Under the pieces are notes generated by a model that did not search any database, was not told the DNA's origin, and worked only from the letters and a program-made list of their open reading frames with translations. Positions 9,206 to 18,667 of a stretch of 64,000 nt of DNA are shown piece by piece; position 1 is the first letter of the stretch; each line of letters begins with the position of its first letter. This DNA is from VAXT01 sp035318925. GTDB lineage: Bacteria; Actinomycetota; Thermoleophilia; Gaiellales; Gaiellaceae. The stretch spans positions 12,449 to 76,448 of the forward strand of contig DATHDS010000032.1 of the NCBI GenBank assembly GCA_035318925.1, written 5' to 3'. Made by a program: the position numbers and the translations under genes.

Positions 9206-9343
9206 TTAAGGGGCGGCGCGTGTGAGTAGGACGCCGGCGGCCAGGAATGTGAGTAATGCTGGGGCGGCGGCAACGCCGAATGACAGCGATGCGAGAACGC
9301 TTTCGCCGAGCACGAACAGCACCAGTGCGTAGAGCCTGCTCAC
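9206..9343 (-). CDS. Short membrane protein (45 aa), unknown
   Basis: A very short open frame with a GTG start behind a purine-rich GGGGGAAGGGGAA ribosome binding site. The 45 residues are almost entirely hydrophobic, in two segments (about 4-24 and 25-41) separated by a small Ala/Pro turn, ending in TRAAP. It fills most of the gap between the glycosylphosphotransferase and clpC, convergent with the former and divergent from the latter. No family is recognised. The ribosome binding site and hydrophobic composition favour a real gene, but conservation is untested. Confidence 0.5.
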   Translation of the reverse strand: MSRLYALVLFVLGESVLASLSFGVAAAPALLTFLAAGVLLTRAAP

Positions 9344-9372
9344 TTCCCCTTCCCCCGTAAAACCCGCTCTTA

Positions 9373-9388
9373 GCGTAAGTGGTTACGC
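9373..9388. promoter_or_regulatory. Inverted repeat upstream of clpC, candidate operator
   Basis: GCGTAA and TTACGC arms are separated by GTGG, followed closely by a partial third copy (TACGTAA). It lies between the start of the short membrane protein gene and clpC, where a repressor or ClgR-type activator could act. The sequence does not match a consensus I can name. Confidence 0.35.
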
Positions 9389-9512
9389 GTCGTACGTAAA
9401 GCCTTTGTGAATCCGGGTCGATAGCCCTTGTGGGCCTTCGGTGGCGCCCGAGGCGTCGGCTAGGATGAGGCTCCGTTTCGTCGTTCGACCTTGTTGGGAG
9501 CGGTCACCCGGT

Positions 9513-12047
9513 TTGTTCGAAAGATTCACAGAGAGAGCGCGTCAAGTAGTCGTCCTCGCACAGGACGAGGCCAGGGCGCTCAAGCACAACTACATCGGCA
9601 CCGAGCACATCCTGCTCGGGCTCCTTCGCGAGGAGGAGGGGCTCGCAGCGCGCGTGCTCGAGTCGCTCGACATCACCGTCGAGGAGGTGCGCGCGCAGAT
9701 CGCCCGCATCGTCGGCCAGGGCGACGAGGTGACGACCGGACAGATTCCGTTCACGCCGCGTGCGAAGAAGGTGCTCGAGCTCGCGCTGCGCGAAGCGCTC
9801 TCGCTGGGTCACAACTACATCGGCACCGAGCACATCCTGCTCGGGCTCGTGCGCGAGAACGAGGGCGTCGCCGCGCGGATCCTGCTCGACTTCGACGCCG
9901 ACGCGGAGAAGATCCGCAACGAGATCATCCGCATGCTCTCCGGCCCCGGCCGCCGCCAGCAGGGCGGAGGCACGGCTCCGGGCGAGAAGACGAAGAGCTC
10001 GAAGCTCCTCGACCAGTTCGGCCGCAACCTGACGCGCCAGTCGGCCGAGGGCAAGCTCGACCCCGTCGTCGGCCGCGCGACCGAGATCGAGCGCGTGATG
10101 CAGATCCTGTCGCGCCGCACGAAGAACAACCCCGTCCTGATCGGTGAGCCCGGCGTCGGCAAGACGGCCGTCGTCGAGGGCCTGGCTGCACGCATCGCCA
10201 CCAACCAGGTGCCCGAGCTGCTCAAGAACAAGCAGATCTACACGCTCGACCTCGCCGCCCTCGTCGCCGGCTCCAAGTACCGCGGCGAGTTCGAGGAGCG
10301 CCTGAAGAAGGTCATGAAGGAGATCATGCAGCGGGGCGACATCATCCTCTTCATCGACGAGCTCCATAACCTCGTCGGCGCGGGCGCGGCCGAGGGCGCG
10401 ATCGACGCAGCCTCGATCCTGAAGCCGGCTCTGGCGCGTGGCGAGCTCCAGACGATCGGCGCGACGACGCTCGACGAGTACCGCAAGTACCTCGAGCGCG
10501 ACGCGGCGCTCGAGCGGCGCTTCCAGCAGATTCGCGTCGACGAGCCGTCGGTGGACGATACGGTCGAGATCCTGCGCGGCCTGCGCGATCGCTACGAGGC
10601 GCACCACCGCTGCAAGATCTCCGACGACGCTTTGCGTGCGGCCGCAATCCTCGCCGACCGTTACATCCAGGATCGTCACCTGCCCGACAAGGCGATCGAC
10701 CTCGTCGACGAGGCCGCCTCGCGCATGCGCATCAAGAACATGACCGCGCCGCCGCGCTACCGGGAGCTCGAGGACGAGATCACGAAGGTCCGCGGCGAGA
10801 AGGAAGACGCGATCGAGGCCCAGGAGTTCGAGAAGGCGGCATCGCTCCGCGACAAGGAGCGGAAGCTGACGCAGAAGAAGCGCGAGCTCGAGGAGAGCTG
10901 GCACGCCGAGGAAGGCGTCGACCAGCCGCAGATCGGCGAGGAGGAGATCGCGGACATCGTCTCGATGTGGACGGGCATCCCGGTCTTCAAGCTGACCGAG
11001 GCCGAGTCGCAGAAGCTGATCCGCATGGAGGACGAGCTCCACAAGCGCGTCGTCGGCCAGGAGGAAGCAATCGTCGCCGTCTCCAAGTCGATCCGCCGCG
11101 CGCGGGCGGGAATCAAGGATCCCAAGCGCCCCACCGGCTCGTTCATTTTCCTCGGCCCGTCAGGCGTCGGGAAGACCGAGCTGGCGCGAACGCTCGCCGA
11201 GTTCCTGTTCGGCGACGAGGACATGATGATCCAGGTCGACATGTCGGAGTACATGGAGAAGCACTCCGTATCCCGGCTCGTCGGCTCGCCACCGGGCTAC
11301 ATCGGCTACGACGAAGGCGGCCAGCTGACCGAGGCCGTGCGCCGCAAGCCGTACTCGGTCGTCCTCCTCGACGAGATCGAGAAAGCGCACCCGGACGTCT
11401 TCAACATCCTGCTCCAGATCCTCGAGGACGGGAAGCTGACCGACGCGCAGGGTCGCAAGGTCGACTTCCGCAACACGATCGTGATCATGACGTCGAACAT
11501 CGGCGCGGCTTCCATCTCCAAGAACCAGTCACTCGGTTTCTCGATCGGCGACGACTCCGGGCTCTCGTACGACGACATGAAAGAGCGCGTCATGAGCGAG
11601 CTCAAGAAGGTCTTCCGGCCCGAGCTCCTGAACCGAATCGACGAGGTGATCGTCTTCCACAAGCTGGCGAAGGAAGAGATCAAGGTCATCGTCGGGCTGA
11701 TGATGCAGCGGCTGCGCGACCAGATGGGGCAGCACGCCGCGGAGATATCGCTGACCGACGAGGCGACGGAGCTGCTCGTCGAGAAGGGCTACGACGCGAC
11801 GATGGGCGCCCGCCCGCTGCGCCGGGCGATCCAGCGCTTCATCGAGGATCCGCTCGCCGATTTCGTCCTCGGCCGCGAGCTAAAGCCCGGCGTTACGATC
11901 CTGGTCGACAAGAAGCCCGACACCGAAGACGAGGTCGAGCTGACGCTCATCCCGGGCGTACCTCCCGAGGAGCCCGAGAAGGTCACCGTTCCGCCCGAGG
12001 AGCCGGCCGCCGAAGGCGACGATGGCTCCTCGCACGAAGAGGACTGA
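9513..12047 (+). CDS. clpC: ATP-dependent Clp protease ATP-binding subunit ClpC
   Basis: An 844-residue AAA+ unfoldase that feeds proteins to ClpP. The TTG at 9513 is chosen because it gives the family-typical N terminus FERFTERARQVV; longer in-frame starts add unrelated residues. Domain order: two Clp-N repeats (both with HNYIGTEHILLG), AAA-1 with GEPGVGKTA near residue 213, a UVR/M domain near 415-455 (Glu/Lys-rich, adaptor-binding), AAA-2 with GPSGVGKTE near 550, and a C-terminal ClpB_D2-small domain. The length is normal for ClpC. It is monocistronic, followed by a GC-rich stem shared with the convergent slipin gene. Confidence 0.97.
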   Translation: MFERFTERARQVVVLAQDEARALKHNYIGTEHILLGLLREEEGLAARVLESLDITVEEVRAQIARIVGQGDEVTTGQIPFTPRAKKVLELALREALSLGHNYIGTEHILLGLVRENEGVAARILLDFDADAEKIRNEIIRMLSGPGRRQQGGGTAPGEKTKSSKLLDQFGRNLTRQSAEGKLDPVVGRATEIERVMQILSRRTKNNPVLIGEPGVGKTAVVEGLAARIATNQVPELLKNKQIYTLDLAALVAGSKYRGEFEERLKKVMKEIMQRGDIILFIDELHNLVGAGAAEGAIDAASILKPALARGELQTIGATTLDEYRKYLERDAALERRFQQIRVDEPSVDDTVEILRGLRDRYEAHHRCKISDDALRAAAILADRYIQDRHLPDKAIDLVDEAASRMRIKNMTAPPRYRELEDEITKVRGEKEDAIEAQEFEKAASLRDKERKLTQKKRELEESWHAEEGVDQPQIGEEEIADIVSMWTGIPVFKLTEAESQKLIRMEDELHKRVVGQEEAIVAVSKSIRRARAGIKDPKRPTGSFIFLGPSGVGKTELARTLAEFLFGDEDMMIQVDMSEYMEKHSVSRLVGSPPGYIGYDEGGQLTEAVRRKPYSVVLLDEIEKAHPDVFNILLQILEDGKLTDAQGRKVDFRNTIVIMTSNIGAASISKNQSLGFSIGDDSGLSYDDMKERVMSELKKVFRPELLNRIDEVIVFHKLAKEEIKVIVGLMMQRLRDQMGQHAAEISLTDEATELLVEKGYDATMGARPLRRAIQRFIEDPLADFVLGRELKPGVTILVDKKPDTEDEVELTLIPGVPPEEPEKVTVPPEEPAAEGDDGSSHEED

Positions 12048-12095
12048 GACCGACGACCTGATCAACGCGTTGCCACCGGCGTCGGGCTCGTCGCA

Positions 12096-12113
12096 CCGCA
12101 CGTTCACGTGCGG
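12096..12113. terminator. GC-rich hairpin between convergent clpC and slipin genes
   Basis: CCGCACGT and ACGTGCGG form a perfect 8-bp stem with a 2-base centre, and outer GCACC/GGTGC bases can extend it. No T-run follows, so it is an intrinsic-like or rho-assisted terminator serving both strands. Confidence 0.55.
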
Positions 12114-12128
12114 CACGGTGCCGCCGGC

Positions 12129-13019
12129 TTAACTCTCGGAGCTCGGCTTCTTGTCACCGCCCGGCAGCGCGTCCCCGATCTTGCCGAGAGCGCTCGCGAA
12201 CTCGCTCGGGATGATCCAGAGCTTGTTCGACTCGCCCTGGGCGATCTGCGGGAGCATCTGGAGGTACTGGTAGGCGAGCAGCTTCGGGTCGGCGTCGCCC
12301 TCGTGGATCGCCTTGAAGACCGTGCCGATCGCCTGCGCCTGGCCCTCGGCGCCGAGAATCGTCGCTTGCCGCAGTCCCTCGGCCCTCAGGATTGCGCTCT
12401 GCTTTGAGCCCTCGGCCTCCAGGATCTGTGACTGCTTCACGCCCTCGGCGTTCAGGATCGCCGCGCGCTTGTCGCGCTCGGCGCGCATCTGCTTCTCCAT
12501 CGACTCCTGGATCGAACCCGGCGGGTCGATCGCCTTCAGCTCGACGCGGTTGACGCGGATGCCCCACTTGCCGGTCGCCTCGTCGAGCACGCCGCGCAGC
12601 TGCTGGTTGATCTGGTCGCGTGAGGTCAGCGTCGCCTCGAGGTCGAGCCCGCCGATCACGTTCCGGAGGGTCGTCACGGTTAGCTGCTCGATCCCCTGGA
12701 TGAAGTTCGCGATCTCGTAGGTGGCCGCCTTCGGCTCGGTGACCTGGAAGTAGATGACCGTGTCGATGCTGACGACGACGTTGTCCTCGGTGATGACCGG
12801 CTGGGGTGCGAACGAGACGACCTGCTCGCGGAGGTCGACCATCTCCCTGACCCGGTCGACGAACGGGACGACGATCGCGAGGCCGGCGTTCAGGGTGCGC
12901 GAGTAGCGCCCGAACCGCTCGACGACTCCCGCGCGGGCCTGCGGCACGATCCGGATCGTCCGCGCGAGCACGACGAGCACGAAGAGTGCGATGACTAGGA
13001 GAACGATCAACTCGGCCAC
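12129..13019 (-). CDS. Slipin/stomatin-like SPFH-domain membrane protein
   Basis: A 296-residue protein. The GTG at 13019 has a good ribosome binding site (AGGAGGT) just upstream. An N-terminal hydrophobic hairpin (about 3-22) anchors it, followed by the SPFH/band-7 domain (RIVPQARAGVVERFGRY; VVPFVDR; TEDNVVVSIDTVIYF). A long helical region then carries near-identical AEG-K-QS repeats (about 195-240) typical of slipins and of predicted coiled coil. It forms oligomeric scaffolds in functional membrane microdomains. It directly follows the NfeD-like gene, the pairing seen throughout bacteria, in which NfeD and the SPFH protein act together. Confidence 0.92.
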   Translation of the reverse strand: MAELIVLLVIALFVLVVLARTIRIVPQARAGVVERFGRYSRTLNAGLAIVVPFVDRVREMVDLREQVVSFAPQPVITEDNVVVSIDTVIYFQVTEPKAATYEIANFIQGIEQLTVTTLRNVIGGLDLEATLTSRDQINQQLRGVLDEATGKWGIRVNRVELKAIDPPGSIQESMEKQMRAERDKRAAILNAEGVKQSQILEAEGSKQSAILRAEGLRQATILGAEGQAQAIGTVFKAIHEGDADPKLLAYQYLQMLPQIAQGESNKLWIIPSEFASALGKIGDALPGGDKKPSSES

Positions 13020-13027
13020 GTGACCTC

Positions 13028-13456
13028 CTACTGGTAGACGAGCGCGGTTGCGCCCTCGATCTTGACGACCTCGACCCGTGCCCCGGGCTCGAGGACCTGG
13101 TCCTCCATGAACGCCCGCGCCGACCACTCCTCGCCGCCGATGCGGACGCGGCCGCCGTTCACGTCCACCCGCTCGAGCACGAGCGCCTTCGACCCGACGA
13201 GAGCCGCCGTTCCCGTGCGCAGCAACGGCGGCACACGCAGATGGCTTCGGGCAAGCGGGCGCAGGACCGCAACGGATGCGACCGATGCGGCGACGAAGGC
13301 GAGCAGCTGAACGATTGCGCCGAGCCCGAGGAGGGCAAGAACGGCGGCCGTGATCGCAGCGACTGCGACCGGCCCGAGGAAGAACAGGCCGGGCGTGAAG
13401 ATCTCTCCGACAGCCAATCCTGCGGCCACGATCGCCCAGATCAACCAGGCGGGCAC
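13028..13456 (-). CDS. NfeD-like membrane protein
   Basis: A 142-residue protein with three or four hydrophobic segments in the first 75 residues (WLIWAIVAAGLAVGEIF at the start) and a C-terminal OB-fold-like domain (about 80-142) with VGSKALVLERV and GARVEVVKIEGATALVY, typical of short NfeD proteins. It lies 8 bases upstream of the slipin gene on the same strand, so the two form an operon. NfeD proteins are partners of SPFH scaffolds; the protease domain of long NfeD forms is absent here. Confidence 0.87.
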   Translation of the reverse strand: MPAWLIWAIVAAGLAVGEIFTPGLFFLGPVAVAAITAAVLALLGLGAIVQLLAFVAASVASVAVLRPLARSHLRVPPLLRTGTAALVGSKALVLERVDVNGGRVRIGGEEWSARAFMEDQVLEPGARVEVVKIEGATALVYQ

Positions 13457-13465
13457 GACAGGATC

Positions 13466-13885
13466 CTAAGCGTTGGTCGGCGGGGCGTCCGGATACCGGG
13501 TCAGGCCGTCGTCGGGGAGCACGTCCCACGGCGCGCGCGAGTCGACGTACGAGTGGCGTATCGGCCTGACCTCAGGGTCGCCGTCGAGCGCGCCCAGCCG
13601 CACGGATATGTGCTCGCCCTCCGGCCACCAGTTGCCGAAGAGGCTCGAGCCGCACTCCGAGCAGAACGCCTTCACCCGGCCGCCGTCGGGGCGATAGACC
13701 TTGATCAGGTCCTCGCCTTCGAGCAGCCGGAACTGCTCTCTCGGTATGTGCCCGACCGTGAGGCCGAAGGCGCCCGAGTGCTTGCGGCAGCGCGAGCAGT
13801 GGCAGTGGATCGCGCGCGTGAACGGCAGCGTCACCTCGAAGCGGACGCCTCCACAGAGGCAGCTGCCGCCGACAGTCTCGGCCAT
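13466..13885 (-). CDS. GFA-family zinc-binding protein (CENP-V/GFA domain)
   Basis: A 139-residue protein. The start MAETVGGSCLCGGVRF is preferred because TACACT lies 7 bases upstream and the family begins here; the longer open frame upstream overlaps the divergent transporter. Cys pairs in SCLCGGV, HCSRCRKHSGA and FCSECGSSLF give the two zinc sites of the glutathione-dependent formaldehyde-activating/CENP-V fold. Most bacterial GFA members have no proven formaldehyde activity, so the function is open. It is followed after 9 bases by the NfeD gene. Confidence 0.87.
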   Translation of the reverse strand: MAETVGGSCLCGGVRFEVTLPFTRAIHCHCSRCRKHSGAFGLTVGHIPREQFRLLEGEDLIKVYRPDGGRVKAFCSECGSSLFGNWWPEGEHISVRLGALDGDPEVRPIRHSYVDSRAPWDVLPDDGLTRYPDAPPTNA

Positions 13886-13892
13886 AGCTCCG

Positions 13893-13906
13893 AGTGTAAA
13901 TAGGCT
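13893..13906. promoter_or_regulatory. Adjacent divergent leaderless -10 elements (GFA gene / EamA gene)
   Basis: On the minus strand TACACT (13898-13893) is 7 bases from the ATG of the GFA gene. On the plus strand TAGGCT (13901-13906) is 6 bases from the GTG of the EamA gene. Neither start has a Shine-Dalgarno sequence, so both transcripts probably begin at or next to the start codon. Confidence 0.6.
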
Positions 13907-13912
13907 GCGAGG

Positions 13913-14824
13913 GTGCGGCGAGCGCTTACCGACCGGCCGGCACTCGGCGTGCTCGTCGGCGCCGTTGCGATCGCCTTCTCGGGGATCCTCTTCCGCAAGT
14001 CTCACGTCTCGCCCGCGACGGGCGCGTTCTACCGCTGTCTGTGGGCGCTGCCGCCGCTCTGGGTGCTTGCGCGGCAGGAAGATCGCAGGCGCGGCCTGCG
14101 GCCGAGCGCTCTGCGACGCGCTGCCTGGCTCGCCGGTGCGTTCTTCGCCGCAGACCTCGTCCTCTGGCACTACTCGATCGAGAAGGTCGGAGCGGGTCTC
14201 GCCACGGTCCTCGGGAACACCCAGGTCGTGCTGGTCGGCCTGCTCGCGTGGGCGTTCTTCCGCGAGCGGCTGTCGCGGAACGCCCTGCTCGCGATCCCGG
14301 TCGCGATGCTCGGAATCCTGCTCATATCGGGTGTCCTGGAGAACGGCGCCTACGGGAGCGACCCCAAGCTGGGCGCGATCTACGGGGTGCTCACCGGGAT
14401 CGCGTACTCGGGCTTCCTGCTCTCGCTGCGCCGGGGCTCGGGCGAGCGGGGCCGAGTGGCAGGGCCGCTCTACGACGCGACGCTGGCGAGCACAATTTGC
14501 GTCGTCCCGATCGGACTGGTCCTCGGCGACATCGACTTCACGCCGTCACTCGAGGCGACCGGGTGGCTCCTCCTGCTCGCGTTGAGCTCACAGGTAGTCG
14601 GCTGGCTCTTGATCACAGTCTCGCTCGGGCGGCTGCCGACTGCCCTGACCTCCGTGCTGCTCACGTTCCAGCCGCTGCTCGCCGTCCTCTTCGCCGCGCT
14701 GCTCGTGGACGAGCGGCCCTCGCCGCTGCAGCTCGTCGGCGCCGCGTTCATCCTCTCCGGGCTGCTCATCGCCTCGGTCGGGCGCCGACAGGCGGCACCA
14801 CTCGAGACAGTGCCGGAGCACTAG
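13913..14824 (+). CDS. EamA-family (DMT superfamily) transporter
   Basis: A 303-residue inner-membrane protein with about ten hydrophobic helices arranged as two EamA repeats: the first to about residue 145 (ATGAFYRCLWALPP, LATVLGNTQVVLVGLLAW) and the second from about 155 (LPTALTSVLLTFQPLLAVLFAAL). The GTG start is preceded by TAGGCT at leaderless spacing. DMT proteins export amino acids or other metabolites; the substrate cannot be inferred. It is followed by radA, which appears to have its own -10 element. Confidence 0.87.
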   Translation: MRRALTDRPALGVLVGAVAIAFSGILFRKSHVSPATGAFYRCLWALPPLWVLARQEDRRRGLRPSALRRAAWLAGAFFAADLVLWHYSIEKVGAGLATVLGNTQVVLVGLLAWAFFRERLSRNALLAIPVAMLGILLISGVLENGAYGSDPKLGAIYGVLTGIAYSGFLLSLRRGSGERGRVAGPLYDATLASTICVVPIGLVLGDIDFTPSLEATGWLLLLALSSQVVGWLLITVSLGRLPTALTSVLLTFQPLLAVLFAALLVDERPSPLQLVGAAFILSGLLIASVGRRQAAPLETVPEH

Positions 14825-14874
14825 GCGCACTTTCGGCACAGTCGGCGTCAGACCCCGCGCCTAGACTCGGTGGC

Positions 14875-16221
<1,347 letters not shown>

Positions 16222-16237
16222 TTCCCTCTGAGCAGGG

Positions 16238-16263
16238 CTTTTTGCGAAAGAGGGGCAAAAAAG
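16238..16263 (+). terminator. Candidate stem-loop after radA
   Basis: CTTTTTGC pairs with GCAAAAAG across a 9-base purine-rich loop in the gap between radA and carD. The stem is A/T-rich and followed by another T-run (CTTTTTCC), so it may end radA transcription. It is weaker than the GC-rich stems elsewhere in the window. Confidence 0.35.
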
Positions 16264-16362
16264 TGGCTTTTTCCAGCAACTTTTGATATCCTGATCGAGT
16301 TCGCCGGCAGTCGTCCAGCTGCCGGCGACTTGGCGAAACCAGACGGAATGGGGAGGTCGGGC

Positions 16363-16896
16363 TTGTACAAGGTCGGCGACAAAGTCGTGTATCCGCATCA
16401 CGGAGCGGGCACCGTGGTCAAGAAGGACAAGCGGAAAGTGCTCGGGGAGGAACGTGAGTACCTCACGATCCAGATCCTCCACAACGACATGACGGTCAAC
16501 GTGCCGACCGAGAACGCCGACCGGGTCGGTCTTCGCAAGGTCATCGACGAGACGACCGTCGAGCAGGTGCTGAAGGCGCTGCGGGGCAGCGGTACGACGA
16601 TGCCGAAGAACTGGAACCGCCGCTTCAAGCACAACCGCGACAAGATGAAGACCGGCGACATCTTCGAGCTCGCCGAGGTCGTCCGAAACCTGTCGCTGCG
16701 CGATCACGAGAAGGGCCTCTCCACCGGCGAGAAGCAGATGTTCGTCAAGGCCAAGAAGATCCTCGTCTCGGAGCTCATGTACGCAAAGGGCATGGACGAG
16801 GAAGAGGCCGCGGAGTGGCTCGACGACATCCTCGCGGGTGTCGGCGCGCCGAAGCGCAAGGCAGCGGCGAAAGAGAAGGTCGCGGCCAAGGCGTAG
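16363..16896 (+). CDS. carD: CarD-family transcriptional regulator
   Basis: A 177-residue RNA-polymerase-binding protein. The TTG at 16363 is preferred because GGGGAGG lies 6 bases upstream and the protein then starts YKVGDKVVYPHHGAG, the usual CarD N terminus; an ATG at 16348 would place that ribosome binding site inside the gene. Residues 1-60 form the RNAP-interacting Tudor-like domain, and the rest is the helical DNA-binding domain that stabilises open complexes at rRNA and housekeeping promoters. The basic Ala/Lys tail is common in actinobacterial CarD. Its position just before ispD and ispF matches the conserved actinobacterial order. Confidence 0.95.
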   Translation: MYKVGDKVVYPHHGAGTVVKKDKRKVLGEEREYLTIQILHNDMTVNVPTENADRVGLRKVIDETTVEQVLKALRGSGTTMPKNWNRRFKHNRDKMKTGDIFELAEVVRNLSLRDHEKGLSTGEKQMFVKAKKILVSELMYAKGMDEEEAAEWLDDILAGVGAPKRKAAAKEKVAAKA

Positions 16897-16911
16897 TAGC
16901 GTTGCTCGCCC

Positions 16912-17592
16912 GTGAGCGTCTGGGCGATTCTGGCTGCAGCAGGGAAAGGTGACCGTCTCGGGCTGGACCGGCCCAAGGCGTTTGCGCCGCTCAACGACCG
17001 GCCGCTCGTCGCCGAGGCTCTCGAGCGCCTCGAAGCCTCTGACTGGATTGAGGGGATCGTCGTCGCCGCTCCGCCCGAGTGGGAGGAGCCGTGCATCCTC
17101 GTCGCGGAGGAAGTGGCCGCGGGCAAGGTTGCCGCGACCGTGACCGGTGGCGAGAGTCGCAGCGAGTCCGTCCGGGCAGCCCTGGCCGAGGTGCCTGAGG
17201 AGGCGACGGTCGTGCTCGTCCACGACGCCGCGCGCCCGTTAGTGACCGACGAAGTGATCGAGCGCGTGGTCACGGGCCTCGCCGACGGGTGGGACGGAGC
17301 GGTTCCCGCCCTACCGATCGCGGATGCCGTCAAGCGAGTCGAGGGGGATGCCGTCGTCGAGACGCTCGACCGTGAGGGCCTCGTCACCGTGCAGACCCCG
17401 CAGGCCTTCCTCGCGTCAGCCCTCCGGGCCGCCCTCTCCGACCCGACTTTGCAACAGACTGTTGCAAAGTCTTTGGATTGCGCGAGCCTTGTCGAGGCCC
17501 GGGGTGGCCGAGTCCGGGTCGTGGAAGGCGATCCGCACCTGCTCAAGGTGACCGAGCCCGCCGATCTCGAGCTCGTTGCCTCATGGCTGTGA
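16912..17592 (+). CDS. ispD: 2-C-methyl-D-erythritol 4-phosphate cytidylyltransferase (IspD)
   Basis: A 226-residue enzyme of the MEP pathway (MEP + CTP to CDP-ME). The nucleotide-binding motif AAAGKGDRLGLDRPKAF is at the N terminus, VTGGESRSESV at about 80, VLVHDAARPLV at about 103 and QTPQAF at about 162. Near the C terminus the loop that precedes the TD/EAS region in relatives is replaced by LSDPTLQQTVAKSLDC, encoded by a 27-bp palindrome that recurs in gltX. TAGCGT just after the carD stop, 9 bases before the GTG, could give ispD its own leaderless promoter. The 3' end overlaps the HAD gene by 10 bases. Confidence 0.93.
   Translation: MSVWAILAAAGKGDRLGLDRPKAFAPLNDRPLVAEALERLEASDWIEGIVVAAPPEWEEPCILVAEEVAAGKVAATVTGGESRSESVRAALAEVPEEATVVLVHDAARPLVTDEVIERVVTGLADGWDGAVPALPIADAVKRVEGDAVVETLDREGLVTVQTPQAFLASALRAALSDPTLQQTVAKSLDCASLVEARGGRVRVVEGDPHLLKVTEPADLELVASWL
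17445..17471. repeat. 27-bp palindrome inside ispD, in frame (copy 1)
   Basis: GACTTTGCAACAG and its exact reverse complement flank a single A. It lies in the ispD reading frame and encodes TLQQTVAKS. The same palindrome in the same codon phase occurs in gltX at 20532. Confidence 0.9.
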
Positions 17593-18173
17593 GAGCTGTG
17601 GTCTTCGATTTCGGCTACACCCTCGTCAACGAGGATCGAGTCTGGAGCGAGATTGCCGGGCAGTACGGCTGGCCCGAGTCGGTGTTCTTCGCGACCCTCG
17701 GCGCCGTGATCGAACGTCGCGGGCACCACGGCCAGGTGCTCGACATTCTCGGCGCGCCCCATCCGCCGGAATCGGTGCCGTTCGAACAACGCGACTTCTA
17801 CGACGACGCGCTTCCGTCGGTGCAATCGATCAAAGCCGCGGGTCACCTCGTCGGCATCGCCGGCAACTTCAGCGCCGAGATCGAGAGCTTCCTACAGCAG
17901 CAAGCGGACGTCGACTTCATCGCCTCGTCCGAGCGCTGGGGAGTCGAGAAGCCCGACCCCAGGTTCTTCGCGAGGATCGCAGACGAGTCGGGATGCTGCG
18001 CCGACGAGATCACGTACGTGGGCGACCGCATCGACAATGACGTGCTGCCGGCGGCCGCGGTCGGCATGGCCGCAGTTTTTCTCCAGCGTGGGCCCTGGGC
18101 CGCCGTGCAGAAGAGCTGGCCAGAAGCCGCGGGTGCGACCACGATCTCCGATCTGGGCTCGATTCCCGTATGA
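17583..18173 (+). CDS. HAD-superfamily hydrolase between ispD and ispF
   Basis: A 196-residue HAD-fold protein. Motif I is VFDFGYTLV: the nucleophile Asp is present, but the second Asp of the usual DxD is Gly, as in the DFG-type subgroup. Motif II is IAGNFS (about 101), motif III the KPDP segment (about 126) and motif IV VGDRIDND (about 150). The ATG overlaps the last 10 bases of ispD, and its TGA overlaps the ispF ATG by 4 bases, so translation is likely coupled. The substrate is unknown; position suggests a housekeeping role with the MEP enzymes, but that is inference. Confidence 0.87.
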   Translation: MAVRAVVFDFGYTLVNEDRVWSEIAGQYGWPESVFFATLGAVIERRGHHGQVLDILGAPHPPESVPFEQRDFYDDALPSVQSIKAAGHLVGIAGNFSAEIESFLQQQADVDFIASSERWGVEKPDPRFFARIADESGCCADEITYVGDRIDNDVLPAAAVGMAAVFLQRGPWAAVQKSWPEAAGATTISDLGSIPV

Positions 18174-18667
18174 GCGAGCTCCGCATCGGCCTCGGGGTGG
18201 ATGCGCATCGCTTTGCCGACGGGATCCCACTCGTCCTTGCCGGCGTCGACTTCCCCGGCGAGCCCGGTCTGGCCGGCCACTCCGACGGTGACGTCATCGC
18301 CCACGCGCTGATCGACGCGATCCTCGGCGCCGCCGGCATGGGCGATATCGGCGAGCTCTTCCCCTCCGCGGATCCCCAGTGGCTCGACGCATCGTCGATC
18401 CGCCTGCTCCAGCGAAGCTACGAAGTCGTCCGCATGGCTGGCTTCGAGCTCGTGAACGCTGACTGCGTTCTGATCGGAGAGCAGCCGAAGATCGCGGCCT
18501 TGCGGGTCGCGATGGGCGCGCGGCTCGCGGGCGCGATGGGCGTGGACATCCACCGCGTCACGGTGCGGGCGACGACGACCGACGGGCTCGGCTTCACCGG
18601 CCGCGGCGAAGGGTTGGCGGCGCAGGCGGTCGCGCTACTCCGGAAGGGCGACGACTCGTCCTCGTAG
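18170..18667 (+). CDS. ispF: 2-C-methyl-D-erythritol 2,4-cyclodiphosphate synthase (IspF)
   Basis: A 165-residue trimeric zinc enzyme that cyclises CDP-ME 2-phosphate. GLGVDAHRF supplies the first metal ligands (Asp, His), GHSDGDVIAHALIDA gives the conserved His/Asp cluster, and GAAGMGDIGELFP and TTTDGLGFTGRGEG are family hallmarks. Length is normal. It starts inside the HAD stop codon (ATGA) and its end overlaps the convergent mutY gene by 33 bases. IspE is not in the window. Confidence 0.96.
   Translation: MSELRIGLGVDAHRFADGIPLVLAGVDFPGEPGLAGHSDGDVIAHALIDAILGAAGMGDIGELFPSADPQWLDASSIRLLQRSYEVVRMAGFELVNADCVLIGEQPKIAALRVAMGARLAGAMGVDIHRVTVRATTTDGLGFTGRGEGLAAQAVALLRKGDDSSS

Noticed and set aside
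16330..16362. Longer N terminus of CarD from upstream TTG or ATG
   Set aside because: It would bury the best ribosome binding site inside the gene and add residues not seen in the family.
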